From an uncultured Actinomyces sp. (GTDB lineage: Bacteria > Actinomycetota > Actinomycetes > Actinomycetales > Actinomycetaceae), in the NCBI GenBank assembly GCA_916719935.1, contig CAKAPY010000025.1, positions 1 to 11,184 of the forward strand: a stretch of 11,184 nucleotides of DNA. Direction: 5' to 3'. Numbering within the stretch: position 1 is the stretch's first letter; each line of letters opens with the position of its first letter. The notes below the pieces were generated by a model. The model was given only the letters and a program-made list of their open reading frames with translations. It had not been told where the DNA came from and searched no databases. Below, piece after piece: positions 1 to 6,969 of the stretch. Position numbers and translations under genes: made by a program.

Positions 1-847
1 CTGCTTCGTAGAGGTTCTCGACACCCAGTTGATCTTCAACCTTGTCGATACCGGGCTCAAGGACACCGATAGTCTTCTTCTTTTCATCGACTTCGTAGTC
101 CTCGTCGCGAACCAGAATATTGGCGATGCGAGCAAACTCCGTGTACCAGCGATTGACATCGCCGGATGCGGGGCCAGAGATGATCAGAGGGGTACGCGCC
201 TCGTCAATCAGAATCGAGTCGACCTCATCGACAATCACGAAGTTATGGCCACGCTGGACCATGTCTTCCGGACGCTGCGCCATGTTGTCACGCAGGTAAT
301 CAAAACCGAATTCATTATTCGTACCGTACGTAATATCGGCGTTGTACTGCTCGCGTCGCTCTTCCGGCTCTTGTCCAACCAACACACAGCCCACGGTGAG
401 TCCCAGGAAATTGTAGACGCGGGCCATCAGATCAGATTGGTACTTCGCCAGATAATCGTTCACGGTAACAACGTGAACGCCCTTACCGGTCAGTGCACGC
501 AGGTAAGAAGGCATAGTCGCGACGAGCGTCTTACCTTCACCAGTTTTCATTTCTGCGATATTGCCTCGGTGCAGAGCAATACCACCCATGACCTGAACGT
601 GGAAGGGACGCTGACGCAGGGTGCGCCATGCTGCTTCCCGAACGGTCGCAAAAGCCTCAACCAGGATGTCATCCAAGGTTTCGCCTTCATTGAGGCGCTC
701 TTTAAATTCCTCTGTTTTTCCGCGCAATTCCTCATCAGTGAGAGCTTCAAAGTCTTCTTGAAGAGCATCAACTTGCGAGGCGAGCCGGTCGAGTTGACGC
801 AAGGTGCGTCCTTCTCCAGCTCGGAGGATCTTGTCAATAATGGACAC
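1..847 (-). CDS. secA: Preprotein translocase ATPase SecA, N-terminal part (cut by window edge)
   Basis: SecA is the cytoplasmic motor that pushes unfolded preproteins through the SecYEG channel using ATP. The 282 residues visible begin SIIDKILRAGEGR after a GTG start. The preprotein cross-linking and first nucleotide-binding regions follow. Walker A is TGEGKT at residues 102-107, and the Walker B-type DEVD is at 207-210, followed by SILIDEARTPLIISG, a SecA signature. TYGTNNEFGFDYLRDNMA (173-190) is also typical. The GTG at 847-845 is supported by AGGAG at 857-853, five bases upstream. The gene runs off the left edge, so roughly two thirds of a normal SecA of 800-950 residues is missing. It is probably the housekeeping SecA (SecA1 in species with two), because the mtrAB-lpqB-hpf-secA neighbourhood matches secA1 of mycobacteria. 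No frameshift is seen. Confidence 0.97.
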   Translation of the reverse strand, partial: MSIIDKILRAGEGRTLRQLDRLASQVDALQEDFEALTDEELRGKTEEFKERLNEGETLDDILVEAFATVREAAWRTLRQRPFHVQVMGGIALHRGNIAEMKTGEGKTLVATMPSYLRALTGKGVHVVTVNDYLAKYQSDLMARVYNFLGLTVGCVLVGQEPEERREQYNADITYGTNNEFGFDYLRDNMAQRPEDMVQRGHNFVIVDEVDSILIDEARTPLIISGPASGDVNRWYTEFARIANILVRDEDYEVDEKKKTIGVLEPGIDKVEDQLGVENLYEA

Positions 848-852
848 GGGGA

Positions 853-857
853 CTCCT
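853..857 (-). promoter_or_regulatory. Ribosome binding site deciding the secA GTG start
   Basis: On the minus strand AGGAG lies five bases before the GTG at 847. No ATG fits the conserved SecA N-terminus better, so this site supports the GTG start. Confidence 0.8.
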
Positions 858-904
858 GGGATTGTGACCGGATGATCCGGGCGTGCGTCGAGCACACTTC
901 TCCT

Positions 905-933
905 AGTCTACGAATTTCCGTCGGCGCTTTCGA
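905..933 (-). promoter_or_regulatory. Candidate secA promoter
   Basis: Read on the minus strand, TCGAAA (933-928) and TAGACT (910-905) are separated by 17 bases. Each matches four of six consensus sigma-70 positions. The implied start would give a leader of about 50 bases before the secA GTG. The match is weak, so this is only a candidate. Confidence 0.3.
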
Positions 934-979
934 CTTCATCCCAACAACCGTGTCGTTTTTCTCTGCAAGCCGATTGTTC

Positions 980-991
980 TGAACTTGTTCA
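980..991. repeat. Short palindrome, possible operator
   Basis: TGAACTTGTTCA is a perfect 5-2-5 inverted repeat in the secA/GntR gap. It overlaps a second one, GTTCTGAAC, just upstream. It is short enough to occur by chance. A GntR-family dimer would bind a site of about this size, so self-regulation is possible but unproven. Confidence 0.3.
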
Positions 992-1010
992 TCAGTGATG
1001 CAAAATCAAC

Positions 1011-1033
1011 CCGACAACTGATATCCGACAACT
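1011..1033. repeat. Direct repeat CCGACAACT x2
   Basis: CCGACAACT occurs at 1011-1019 and again at 1025-1033, a 14-base period, with GATAT between. It may be a protein-binding site upstream of the GntR gene, or chance. Confidence 0.4.
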
Positions 1034-1163
1034 CAACACACGAGCAATGGTACGCTGTACAAGTCAGGAAATTACGCGCGTAGAAATGGGTCTATGCGCA
1101 CAACCTCGCGGTCTTCTCTTCTACGACGAGGAGCAGGTCCCCAGGTGCGAAAGAGTCTAAACC

Positions 1164-1949
1164 ATGTCCGAAATTCAATCGCCTCACCCCGACGCTGGAG
1201 TGTTCGCACACCGGAGCGCGATACAGTCGCCAGCTCCAGCATTACTTTCGCGCACCGAAACAACGATGGAAGCGATCGAGCAGTACATCGTCGCTAATCA
1301 CTTGCAACCCGGAGATCCTCTTCCCACAGAATCAGCTTTATGCGATTCTCTCGGCGTATCACGTTCATCAGTACGCGAGGCACTGCGCCAGCTCAAGGCG
1401 CTTGAGATTGTGGATGTCCAGCAAGGTCGCGGTGCTTTCGTCGGAGATATGACACTTCGCCCCTTGATCAAAACCGTTTTCCTTCGCTCCTCTACCGCTC
1501 CTGATTCTGCCGAGGCCTTGTCCCAGGTTTTGCGGGTCCGCCAAGTTTTGGATCTAGGTTTGGCAAGCGAGGCAATCCAGGCACTTCAAGGCACGCACGA
1601 TGATCATCTTCATGAACTAGTCGACCAGATGATCTCGAAGGCTCAGCGCAGCGAGTTCTTCATGGACGAAGACATTGAATTTCACACCGCGCTCTTGAAG
1701 AAGATCAATAACCCCCTTGCCGAGCAGCTGGTGAATGCCATGTGGATGATTCACATGATGGCGCTCCCACAGATCCATCGAGGTTTTGAAGGGCTTCCGG
1801 AAACTGCTCGCGCCCACGAGGCCATGCTGGTCAGTGCAGAAAACGGCGATCTTGAGGGATACCGTCGTGCTGTCTTCGCACACTACGATCCACTGAACCA
1901 GGCCTTGGGTTCTTTGTCGCAAGAAGAAGCCTCATCCACTGATAAATGA
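1164..1949 (+). CDS. GntR-family transcriptional regulator, FadR subfamily (FCD domain)
   Basis: This is a DNA-binding repressor or activator of 261 residues. An N-terminal winged helix spans about residues 35-95, with the family hallmarks LQPGDPLPTESALCDSLGVS and SRSSVREALRQL. An all-helical FCD ligand domain spans about 115-250. The FCD metal ligands look intact: Asp170 and His174 in DIEFH, His219 in AHEAML, and His240. Such domains usually bind a small organic acid, often with a metal, but the ligand cannot be read here. The first 30 or so residues precede the winged helix and are longer than usual. An in-frame TAA two codons upstream blocks extension beyond 1164, and the ribosome site is weak (AAAGAG eight bases before ATG), so a later start is possible. 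The gene stands alone, divergent from secA and convergent with hpf, and its targets cannot be inferred from neighbours. Confidence 0.92.
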   Translation: MSEIQSPHPDAGVFAHRSAIQSPAPALLSRTETTMEAIEQYIVANHLQPGDPLPTESALCDSLGVSRSSVREALRQLKALEIVDVQQGRGAFVGDMTLRPLIKTVFLRSSTAPDSAEALSQVLRVRQVLDLGLASEAIQALQGTHDDHLHELVDQMISKAQRSEFFMDEDIEFHTALLKKINNPLAEQLVNAMWMIHMMALPQIHRGFEGLPETARAHEAMLVSAENGDLEGYRRAVFAHYDPLNQALGSLSQEEASSTDK

Positions 1950-1952
1950 AAA

Positions 1953-1992
1953 CTTGAGGGGTGTGGGGAGCCTGCTCCCCACACCCCTCAAG
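1953..1992. terminator. Bidirectional terminator between the GntR gene and hpf
   Basis: A perfect 18-base-pair inverted repeat (1953-1970 and 1975-1992) encloses the four-base loop CCTG. On the plus strand it is followed by TGCGCGTTTTATT. On the minus strand it is followed by TTTTCATTT. It begins three bases after the GntR stop codon and ends eight bases from the hpf stop codon. The symmetric T-rich flanks between convergent genes fit a shared intrinsic terminator. Confidence 0.9.
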
Positions 1993-2000
1993 TGCGCGTT

Positions 2001-2657
2001 TTATTCGCCAGTTTGGATAACTGTTGCATTCAGACGCAGAACACCATAGGTCCAGCCGTGGCGATGGTAGACGACGCAGGGCTGCATTGTTTCTTCATCA
2101 ACAAAGAGGAAGAAGGGGTGCCCCACCAGTTCCATCTGATTCAATGCCTCGTCAACGCTCATAGGAACCGTCTCATGAACCTTCTGGCGGACAATAATCG
2201 GACTATCTCCCAGCTGCTCCTCGCGAGCTTCGCCGACTTTCAGATCCCCCGCGCTCTTCAAGGACGCTGGAGCCTGTTCAACAAGCTCCGCTTCTTCCCC
2301 AACGCTTGCGGGAAGAACATCTAAATCGGGAGCCAGAATTTCTTCCGTGCGGTGGTGATCTTTCGCCCGATCACGCATACGGCGAAGGCGCTCAAACAGC
2401 TTTCCAGCAGCAATATCGACCGCGGCGTAGCGGTCTGCAGATTCTGCCTCTGCTCGAATAATTGGGCCTTTGCCAAAGACTGTTAGTTCAATCCGCTCCG
2501 CTGTATCAGCCTGTCGCGGATTCTTCTGGTGGGTTAACTCAACATCAACCCTTTGGGCACGAGGATAAAACTGCGTAACCTTCGCAAGCTTTTCCTCGAT
2601 GTATGCGCGGAAGTTCGGATGAATCTCTGCATTACGTGCAGCTACTGTGATGTCCAT
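2001..2657 (-). CDS. hpf: Ribosome hibernation promoting factor, long form
   Basis: This protein binds the 30S subunit at the mRNA/tRNA channel and pairs ribosomes into inactive 100S dimers in stress or stationary phase. The 218-residue product has the S30AE/RaiA-type N-terminal domain at about residues 1-100 (MDITVAARNAEIHPNFRAYI, then a basic helix ERLRRMRDRAKDHHR). A charged, variable linker covers about 105-150. The C-terminal dimerisation domain is at about 152-210 (IIVRQKVHETVPMSVDEALN, then HPFFLFVDEETMQPCVVYHR). The two-domain layout marks the long form found in most bacteria outside the gammaproteobacteria. The frame is open ten codons further upstream, but the ATG at 2657 has GGAGAG four bases before it and gives the family N-terminus. 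The gene follows comF after about 170 bases and has its own promoter candidate. Confidence 0.95.
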   Translation of the reverse strand: MDITVAARNAEIHPNFRAYIEEKLAKVTQFYPRAQRVDVELTHQKNPRQADTAERIELTVFGKGPIIRAEAESADRYAAVDIAAGKLFERLRRMRDRAKDHHRTEEILAPDLDVLPASVGEEAELVEQAPASLKSAGDLKVGEAREEQLGDSPIIVRQKVHETVPMSVDEALNQMELVGHPFFLFVDEETMQPCVVYHRHGWTYGVLRLNATVIQTGE

Positions 2658-2661
2658 ATTT

Positions 2662-2667
2662 CTCTCC
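2662..2667 (-). promoter_or_regulatory. Ribosome binding site deciding the hpf start
   Basis: On the minus strand GGAGAG lies four bases before the ATG at 2657. This favours that start over the upstream in-frame codon at 2687, which would add ten residues absent from the family. Confidence 0.8.
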
Positions 2668-2679
2668 ACATCATGAAAT

Positions 2680-2693
2680 GCGACCACAGTCGC
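2680..2693 (-). repeat. Small hairpin in the hpf leader
   Basis: GCGAC and GTCGC pair around a four-base loop, about 12 bases upstream of the hpf ribosome binding site in the predicted leader. The stem has only five base pairs, so a role in translation control is speculative. Confidence 0.3.
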
Positions 2694-2789
2694 GATCGAA
2701 AACCCGGCGACATCATTGCCCCGGAGTGTCTTGAACTACCACCCCCGATCAGCTTGTGATGGAAAACCACCACTGGAAGAGATGCATCG

Positions 2790-2798
2790 AGTATAGCA
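2790..2798 (-). promoter_or_regulatory. Candidate hpf promoter with extended -10
   Basis: The minus strand reads TGCTATACT, an extended -10 (TG one base before TATACT, five of six matches to TATAAT). No good -35 lies at 16-18 bases, which is common for extended -10 promoters. The implied start near 2783 gives a leader of about 125 bases before the hpf ATG. This would let hpf respond to stress independently of the genes upstream. Confidence 0.55.
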
Positions 2799-2814
2799 GA
2801 TAACGGTGATCTGC
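2796..2814. repeat. Inverted repeat overlapping the hpf promoter
   Basis: GCAGAT and ATCTGC are separated by seven bases (2796-2801 and 2809-2814). The repeat abuts the -10 candidate and covers the spacer region of the hpf promoter. It has no T-run in the minus-strand direction, so it is not a good terminator for comF. An operator is possible. Confidence 0.3.
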
Positions 2815-2828
2815 ATCATAGAGTGACA

Positions 2829-3515
2829 CTATCGTCGCGCCCGCGCAATACACGCCCCTGCCACCCAGTTTTTTCCGCAAACACGGAATAATTCGCTCAT
2901 CGTTCCACCCGTTGCAACAACATCGTCGACTGCCACAAGTCCCACATCCTGAGGAATGGGCATTGATACGTACATGTGACCGCGCCGAGCTTCTCTGCGC
3001 TTTTCTGAGTTCTTTCCCGCCTGTGAAGAGACCCAGGGATCCAACCTGCAGATATCACGAACCACTACCGGAACCGGCGCAGATAAACGAATTCCCTGAG
3101 CCACACCATCGGCAATATGGGAGGTTATGGGATGACCAAAGAAACGTCGTTTCCAACTGGATGGTGCAGGCACAATCCACAAACATGTATGGGGTTCACC
3201 CACCGCAAGCATCCCGCTCTTTCCCAGCGCATCGCCAATGCTTTTTCCGCATTCGAAAAGAAAAGGCGATAGATCGACGCGCCCGGAGTGTTTTGCGGCC
3301 AAAATAATGGACCGCATAGATCCGGAGTATTCACTCAGCGACCACAGCGGATATTCTGCCCACCCCGAATCGATAACTTCCCATGTCGGCACGAAGGAGC
3401 GTGATAACCCAAAACATTGGTCACACAAGGTCTGATCCCACGCGCCACAGCCAGCGCAACTACTGGGGATACATAAACTGGCCAACTCCCGCGCGGCCTC
3501 GTGAAAAACTCCCAT
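2829..3515 (-). CDS. comF: ComF-family amidophosphoribosyltransferase-like protein
   Basis: ComF proteins combine a small zinc-binding motif with a type I phosphoribosyltransferase fold. In naturally competent bacteria they are needed for DNA uptake, probably at the cytoplasmic face, but most carriers have no proven role. The 228-residue product has four N-terminal cysteines (Cys20, Cys23, Cys31, Cys34) suited to a zinc ribbon. Near the C-terminus is the phosphoribosyl-pyrophosphate loop VAVDDVVATGGT (194-205). Length fits the family. The ATG at 3515 is the first possible start, since an in-frame TGA lies four codons upstream. It has no clear ribosome binding site, so expression may depend on coupling with lpqB, whose stop is 65 bases upstream with no terminator between. 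A homologue lies in the same place in mycobacteria (Rv3242c). Presence of this gene alone does not show competence. Confidence 0.88.
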   Translation of the reverse strand: MGVFHEAARELASLCIPSSCAGCGAWDQTLCDQCFGLSRSFVPTWEVIDSGWAEYPLWSLSEYSGSMRSIILAAKHSGRVDLSPFLFECGKSIGDALGKSGMLAVGEPHTCLWIVPAPSSWKRRFFGHPITSHIADGVAQGIRLSAPVPVVVRDICRLDPWVSSQAGKNSEKRREARRGHMYVSMPIPQDVGLVAVDDVVATGGTMSELFRVCGKNWVAGACIARARR

Positions 3516-3580
3516 ACAGGAAGATCAGCACGAAAAGAAAGCACACGCAGACCGCATAGGCAATCTGTGGAGAAAACGAT

Positions 3581-5272
3581 TCAGCCAGGGAAGTTCACGT
3601 CGCGAAGGTTCCCTTCAAGAGACTGCCATAGCGCCCCGGAACGAACCTGATAATTGCCGTCTTTCCCGCGGATCACCATCGTCGTTGAAGAGGAGCCTGC
3701 ACTCAGTCGCTGAGTCCCAGTAGGAAGAGCAAGAACCGAGGGAAAACCACCGACAGGCACGGTCACCAAAGAAACTTCATCCACCTGATCATTGCCTACG
3801 CGAAGTCCCCCTTGACGCACGGCAACAACCGTAGAACGCCCTGCCCACGACACATCATCGACACCGGTCGACAAACCAGCCAGGGGTTCGGGGTCAGTGA
3901 GCGCGATCGGCTCACCACTGCCTCGGCGCTCAATTCCAGCAATCCAGGCACTCGTGGAGCCACCCACCTGGCGGAGTAAAAGTGCACGCGCGCCATCGGG
4001 AGAGATCCTCACGGCACTCACACCGCTCAGGGATTGATTTTCCGAGGCAATCGGCAAGTTCTGCCCGTCAATTCGCGAGGCCCTCAGGTTGCCTCCCCGA
4101 GGAATGTCCCACACCCATCCGAAACGATCGATAGAAGGCGAATACTGCCCTTGTGACCCGTCCACTACCCGCGTCGCCTTGGTTGAGGAATCGACCAAAA
4201 TAAGACGATCGTCCTCACGCCAAGCTAGCAAGGATGAAGAAACTGGAGACACCGCCGGAAGCGAGGCAGATGGCGAAGGGGCAATGGGAAGAATCCGGGT
4301 CGAAACGCTACGCCCGTCAATTCGAACCAAGCCATTCGAGTTGAAAGCAACCGCTGAATCAAGATCAAAGGACGGCTGAGAAGGAAGCCCCGAGGAAGGA
4401 AGAACCTCTCCCCCGACATTAATTTCGACAGAATTCACGCGGCCCGAGCGCTGGAGGGTTTGGGAAATCTCCCACGCCATCAACTGCTTCCCGCGGTCAT
4501 CGCTGGGGAGGGTTCCATTCAAAGACACCTTGGCAACGTGGTCGGAGAGCTCAATACCACCCGCTGAAATCGAGGTGCCCGAAGGGATTGCATTCACTAG
4601 GGCATCGGAGAGATGTGACTGGGGGCCAGCGATGAGTCCCTCGAGCATATGGGTTTCGACCCGGCGCGTGGGATACCAGCGCGGATCAGCAATCAGAGAA
4701 TCGCCGGTCGCTGAAAGAAACATCAGCGAAACAAGCTCGTGCGAGGCCGTAAATGATGCCTGAGAAACAACGACCCCATCCGCAGGCGCATCAATACGCC
4801 ACTGGCCATTCTCACGAACCAGGTGGAAGCGCGCTTCAAGTGAGGAAGTTTCTGCCGGGGAAAGGACACCATTTTGGTCAACAGAGCCCACGCCGGTGGC
4901 CGTGATCGATGCATTCAGAGTGTCCGTTTTCGAAGGGTCAAAAGAGTAAGACACCTTCGGCGTTGAATCCGTCGAATAAATCGTCACTAACTTATGCGGG
5001 TCCCAGGTCTGCGCGGAGGAGCTGGTTAAGAAAAGACGCGCGGTTGCGTAGTCGTCTGAAGCTCCCGCGGCACAGGCCAAGAGAAAACTGCTGAGCAAGC
5101 TTTCCGGATCCGCATCAGCCACAGGACCACCCGCTGCCAAATCAACCGGCTGAGCATTGGGGGCATCGACATCAAAAGGCGAAGGTGAGGAGGAAGTTGG
5201 CAAAGAAGTGCAGGCAGCCAGAGAAAGGCTGCTGAGAATAGCCACTACAGCAAGATACAGTCGCTGATTCAT
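3581..5272 (-). CDS. lpqB: Lipoprotein LpqB (GerMN domain plus beta-propeller)
   Basis: LpqB is an actinobacterial lipoprotein outside the membrane. In mycobacteria it interacts with the sensor kinase MtrB and affects MtrA signalling, division and cell-wall integrity. The 563-residue product starts with a lipoprotein signal peptide: MNQR, a hydrophobic run, then the lipobox LAAC with Cys21 as the lipidated residue. A serine/proline-rich linker follows. A GerMN-type domain covers about 185-292 (HMLEGLIAGPQSHLSDALVN). The C-terminal half has the repeating strand pattern of the LpqB propeller domain. The start at 5272 has AAGGAG five bases upstream. The GTG at 5290 in the same frame has no such support and would disturb the signal peptide. 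The ribosome site lies inside the end of mtrB, whose stop is two bases before this ATG, so the genes are probably translationally coupled. Confidence 0.95.
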   Translation of the reverse strand: MNQRLYLAVVAILSSLSLAACTSLPTSSSPSPFDVDAPNAQPVDLAAGGPVADADPESLLSSFLLACAAGASDDYATARLFLTSSSAQTWDPHKLVTIYSTDSTPKVSYSFDPSKTDTLNASITATGVGSVDQNGVLSPAETSSLEARFHLVRENGQWRIDAPADGVVVSQASFTASHELVSLMFLSATGDSLIADPRWYPTRRVETHMLEGLIAGPQSHLSDALVNAIPSGTSISAGGIELSDHVAKVSLNGTLPSDDRGKQLMAWEISQTLQRSGRVNSVEINVGGEVLPSSGLPSQPSFDLDSAVAFNSNGLVRIDGRSVSTRILPIAPSPSASLPAVSPVSSSLLAWREDDRLILVDSSTKATRVVDGSQGQYSPSIDRFGWVWDIPRGGNLRASRIDGQNLPIASENQSLSGVSAVRISPDGARALLLRQVGGSTSAWIAGIERRGSGEPIALTDPEPLAGLSTGVDDVSWAGRSTVVAVRQGGLRVGNDQVDEVSLVTVPVGGFPSVLALPTGTQRLSAGSSSTTMVIRGKDGNYQVRSGALWQSLEGNLRDVNFPG

Positions 5273-5274
5273 CT

Positions 5275-6969
5275 TCACTCCTTTTCCCACAGTTCTAAGG
5301 GATCGCTTGAAATCGCTGTCCCGACTTTCTTGGGAAGCGTCATCATGAAAGAGGATCCGACTCCGATCTCACCCCACGCAGTTAATGTTCCTCCGTGAAG
5401 AACAACATCTTCCAAGGAAATGGCCAACCCAAGACCTGTTCCTCCAGTGGTTCGTGTTCGCGCAGGATCCGCACGATAAAAGCGGTCAAAAACTCGCTCA
5501 ACCGTTGCCGGTTCCATGCCAACGCCATGGTCACGTACGCGTACCGCGACAGCGGTTTCATTCGAAGCAATGGTCACAACAACTGGTCGAGATTCTGCGT
5601 GTTCATAAGCGTTCACCAAGAGATTGCGAATGACACGCTCAATACGTCGATCATCAATTTCTGCTGTGCAATGATGCGTCGGCGCATTGACAATAACCTC
5701 GACTCCCAAGCGCTGCGCAAGCTCACTGTTTGCGTTAACAACGCGCGTGACCAAGCCTCGAAGATCAATGCTTTCCGCAGCGAGGTCGACAGATTGCGCA
5801 TCGTGACGCGAGATCTCTAGGAGATCAGCCAGCATGGAATCGAAGCGCTCAACCTGTTCATGAAGCAGTTCTGCACTCCGAGTGGTCACGGGATCAAAAT
5901 TCTTACGTTGATCCCAGATCATTTCTTCCGCCATACGAATGGTCGTCAGCGGCGTACGGAGTTCATGAGAGACATCAGAGACGAAGCGCTGCTGGAGCCG
6001 AGAGAGCTCGTCATATTCATCAATTTTCTTCTCAAGCGATTCGGCCATGTTATTGAAGGCACGCCCAAGATTTGCCATCTCATCGCTACCGCGGGCATCA
6101 CTGCTGTCAATTCGAACATCTAGATTTCCCTCAGCAAGCTTTCCTGCCGCTGTTGCAGTACGACGCACCGGTCCCAAGATGTGATAGATCAAGATGAAGG
6201 TGATGATCGGAATCAACAGCAAGAACGGAATCCCGGCAAAGATCAAGATTCCCATGACGGTGTCAATGCGTTCTTGGTCTGCTTGAAGCGAATAAACGAT
6301 ATACAGCTGGTGGGTTCCTGCTCGCGGTACCTGAACGTTTCTCCCCACAAGGATTGCAGGTACTCGCTGGTTCGCATCACGCGCGGAAGGAATTGAGACT
6401 GATTGCCATTGGGGATCCGTTGATCCTGCTACGGCATTTTTCATCTCTTCACTAATGACACCTAAGACCGTGGGGTCAACAATCTCATTGATCCGAAGTG
6501 ATTGCGATTGCGATTGCGAGCGCAAGAGCAGAACAGAAACCGCCCCAGTACCCGAGGCAGAAACACGTAAGGAGGTTGCAAGCTGTCGGGTTGATTCTTG
6601 GATCTGATCGGGAGTGCTGGCTGTTGACTGGTCGAAAACCGATTGCGCAGTTGAAAAACGCAAAGCCGCATCTGAAAGTACTGCGGTTCGTCGAGATTCA
6701 AAAACGCTACTGCGCAGTTGAGTCGCAACAATTGTTCCCGCAATAAGGATGAGCACCATCGACACCGCAGCGAGGTAGGAAGCCGCACGCAAAGAAGCGG
6801 AATTACGAATTGCTCTTAGAGCTTCCCACTGAGAAATACGTTCCCAACCACGCCACTGTCGAAGAGGCCGGAATAGCCGTTGAAGAAAAAGAAGTATGCG
6901 CTCCAGTGGCGCAACATGAGACTCAGGAACAGGGGGCGTCGAGAGCACTCCCCCATCTCCACCTATCAT
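5275..6969 (-). CDS. mtrB: Membrane sensor histidine kinase MtrB
   Basis: MtrB is the partner kinase of MtrA. The 564-residue product has a cytoplasmic N-terminal stretch with basic residues, a first membrane helix at about 63-83, an extracytoplasmic sensor region at about 85-235, and a second membrane helix at about 239-263. A HAMP linker follows at about 264-318. The dimerisation/phosphoacceptor domain has the H box SDVSHELRTP with His335. The catalytic domain shows the N box RNLLVNAYEHAE (448-459), G1 DHGVGM (480-485), F box FDRFYRADPAR (494-504) and G2 GGTGLGLAISL (509-519). All motifs needed for kinase activity are present. The ATG overlaps the mtrA stop (ATGA). The sensor region carries a Gln-Ser run (151-157) encoded by a hexamer repeat. 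Known MtrB proteins of other actinobacteria have the same plan. Confidence 0.97.
   Translation of the reverse strand: MIGGDGGVLSTPPVPESHVAPLERILLFLQRLFRPLRQWRGWERISQWEALRAIRNSASLRAASYLAAVSMVLILIAGTIVATQLRSSVFESRRTAVLSDAALRFSTAQSVFDQSTASTPDQIQESTRQLATSLRVSASGTGAVSVLLLRSQSQSQSLRINEIVDPTVLGVISEEMKNAVAGSTDPQWQSVSIPSARDANQRVPAILVGRNVQVPRAGTHQLYIVYSLQADQERIDTVMGILIFAGIPFLLLIPIITFILIYHILGPVRRTATAAGKLAEGNLDVRIDSSDARGSDEMANLGRAFNNMAESLEKKIDEYDELSRLQQRFVSDVSHELRTPLTTIRMAEEMIWDQRKNFDPVTTRSAELLHEQVERFDSMLADLLEISRHDAQSVDLAAESIDLRGLVTRVVNANSELAQRLGVEVIVNAPTHHCTAEIDDRRIERVIRNLLVNAYEHAESRPVVVTIASNETAVAVRVRDHGVGMEPATVERVFDRFYRADPARTRTTGGTGLGLAISLEDVVLHGGTLTAWGEIGVGSSFMMTLPKKVGTAISSDPLELWEKE
5278..5283 (-). 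promoter_or_regulatory. Ribosome binding site for lpqB inside the end of mtrB
   Basis: On the minus strand AAGGAG is followed directly by the mtrB stop codon TGA, then AG and the lpqB ATG. Terminating ribosomes would be placed on the lpqB start. It also decides the lpqB start against the upstream GTG. Confidence 0.85.
6500..6519 (-). repeat. Hexamer microrepeat in mtrB
   Basis: The plus strand carries three adjacent GATTGC-type units. On the coding strand they encode a serine-glutamine run within the MtrB sensor domain (residues about 151-157). The unit is a multiple of three, so copy changes would keep the frame. Confidence 0.7.

Larger units (their letters stand above)
848..1163. other. 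Divergent intergenic region between secA and the GntR gene
   Basis: These 316 bases hold no convincing gene. The small open frames on both strands here and running into the GntR gene have no recognisable protein features. The region contains the secA ribosome site, a weak secA promoter candidate, a short palindrome TGAACTTGTTCA (980-991), a 9-base direct repeat (1011-1033), and GTACGCTGTAC (1050-1060). I could not find a convincing promoter for the plus-strand GntR gene. One or more of the short symmetric elements may be an operator for that regulator, but which one is not determined by the sequence. Confidence 0.6.

Noticed and set aside
29..982. Long plus-strand open frame of 317 codons over secA
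   Set aside because: It is antisense to secA, whose translation on the minus strand has all SecA motifs. The plus-strand product has no recognisable domain.
980..991. Possible LexA/SOS box (GAAC...GTTC)
   Set aside because: Actinobacterial SOS boxes have four bases between GAAC and GTTC; here there are only two, and no SOS gene is adjacent.
1072..1297. Small open frames on both strands near the start of the GntR gene
   Set aside because: The products are arginine- and serine-rich, with no ribosome site and no recognisable motif. They overlap the real regulator gene.
5273..5290. GTG start for lpqB at 5290
   Set aside because: It lacks a ribosome site. The downstream ATG at 5272 has AAGGAG and gives a normal lipoprotein signal peptide.
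5395..5820. Plus-strand open frame opposite mtrB
   Set aside because: It is antisense to the kinase catalytic domain, and the product has no family features.
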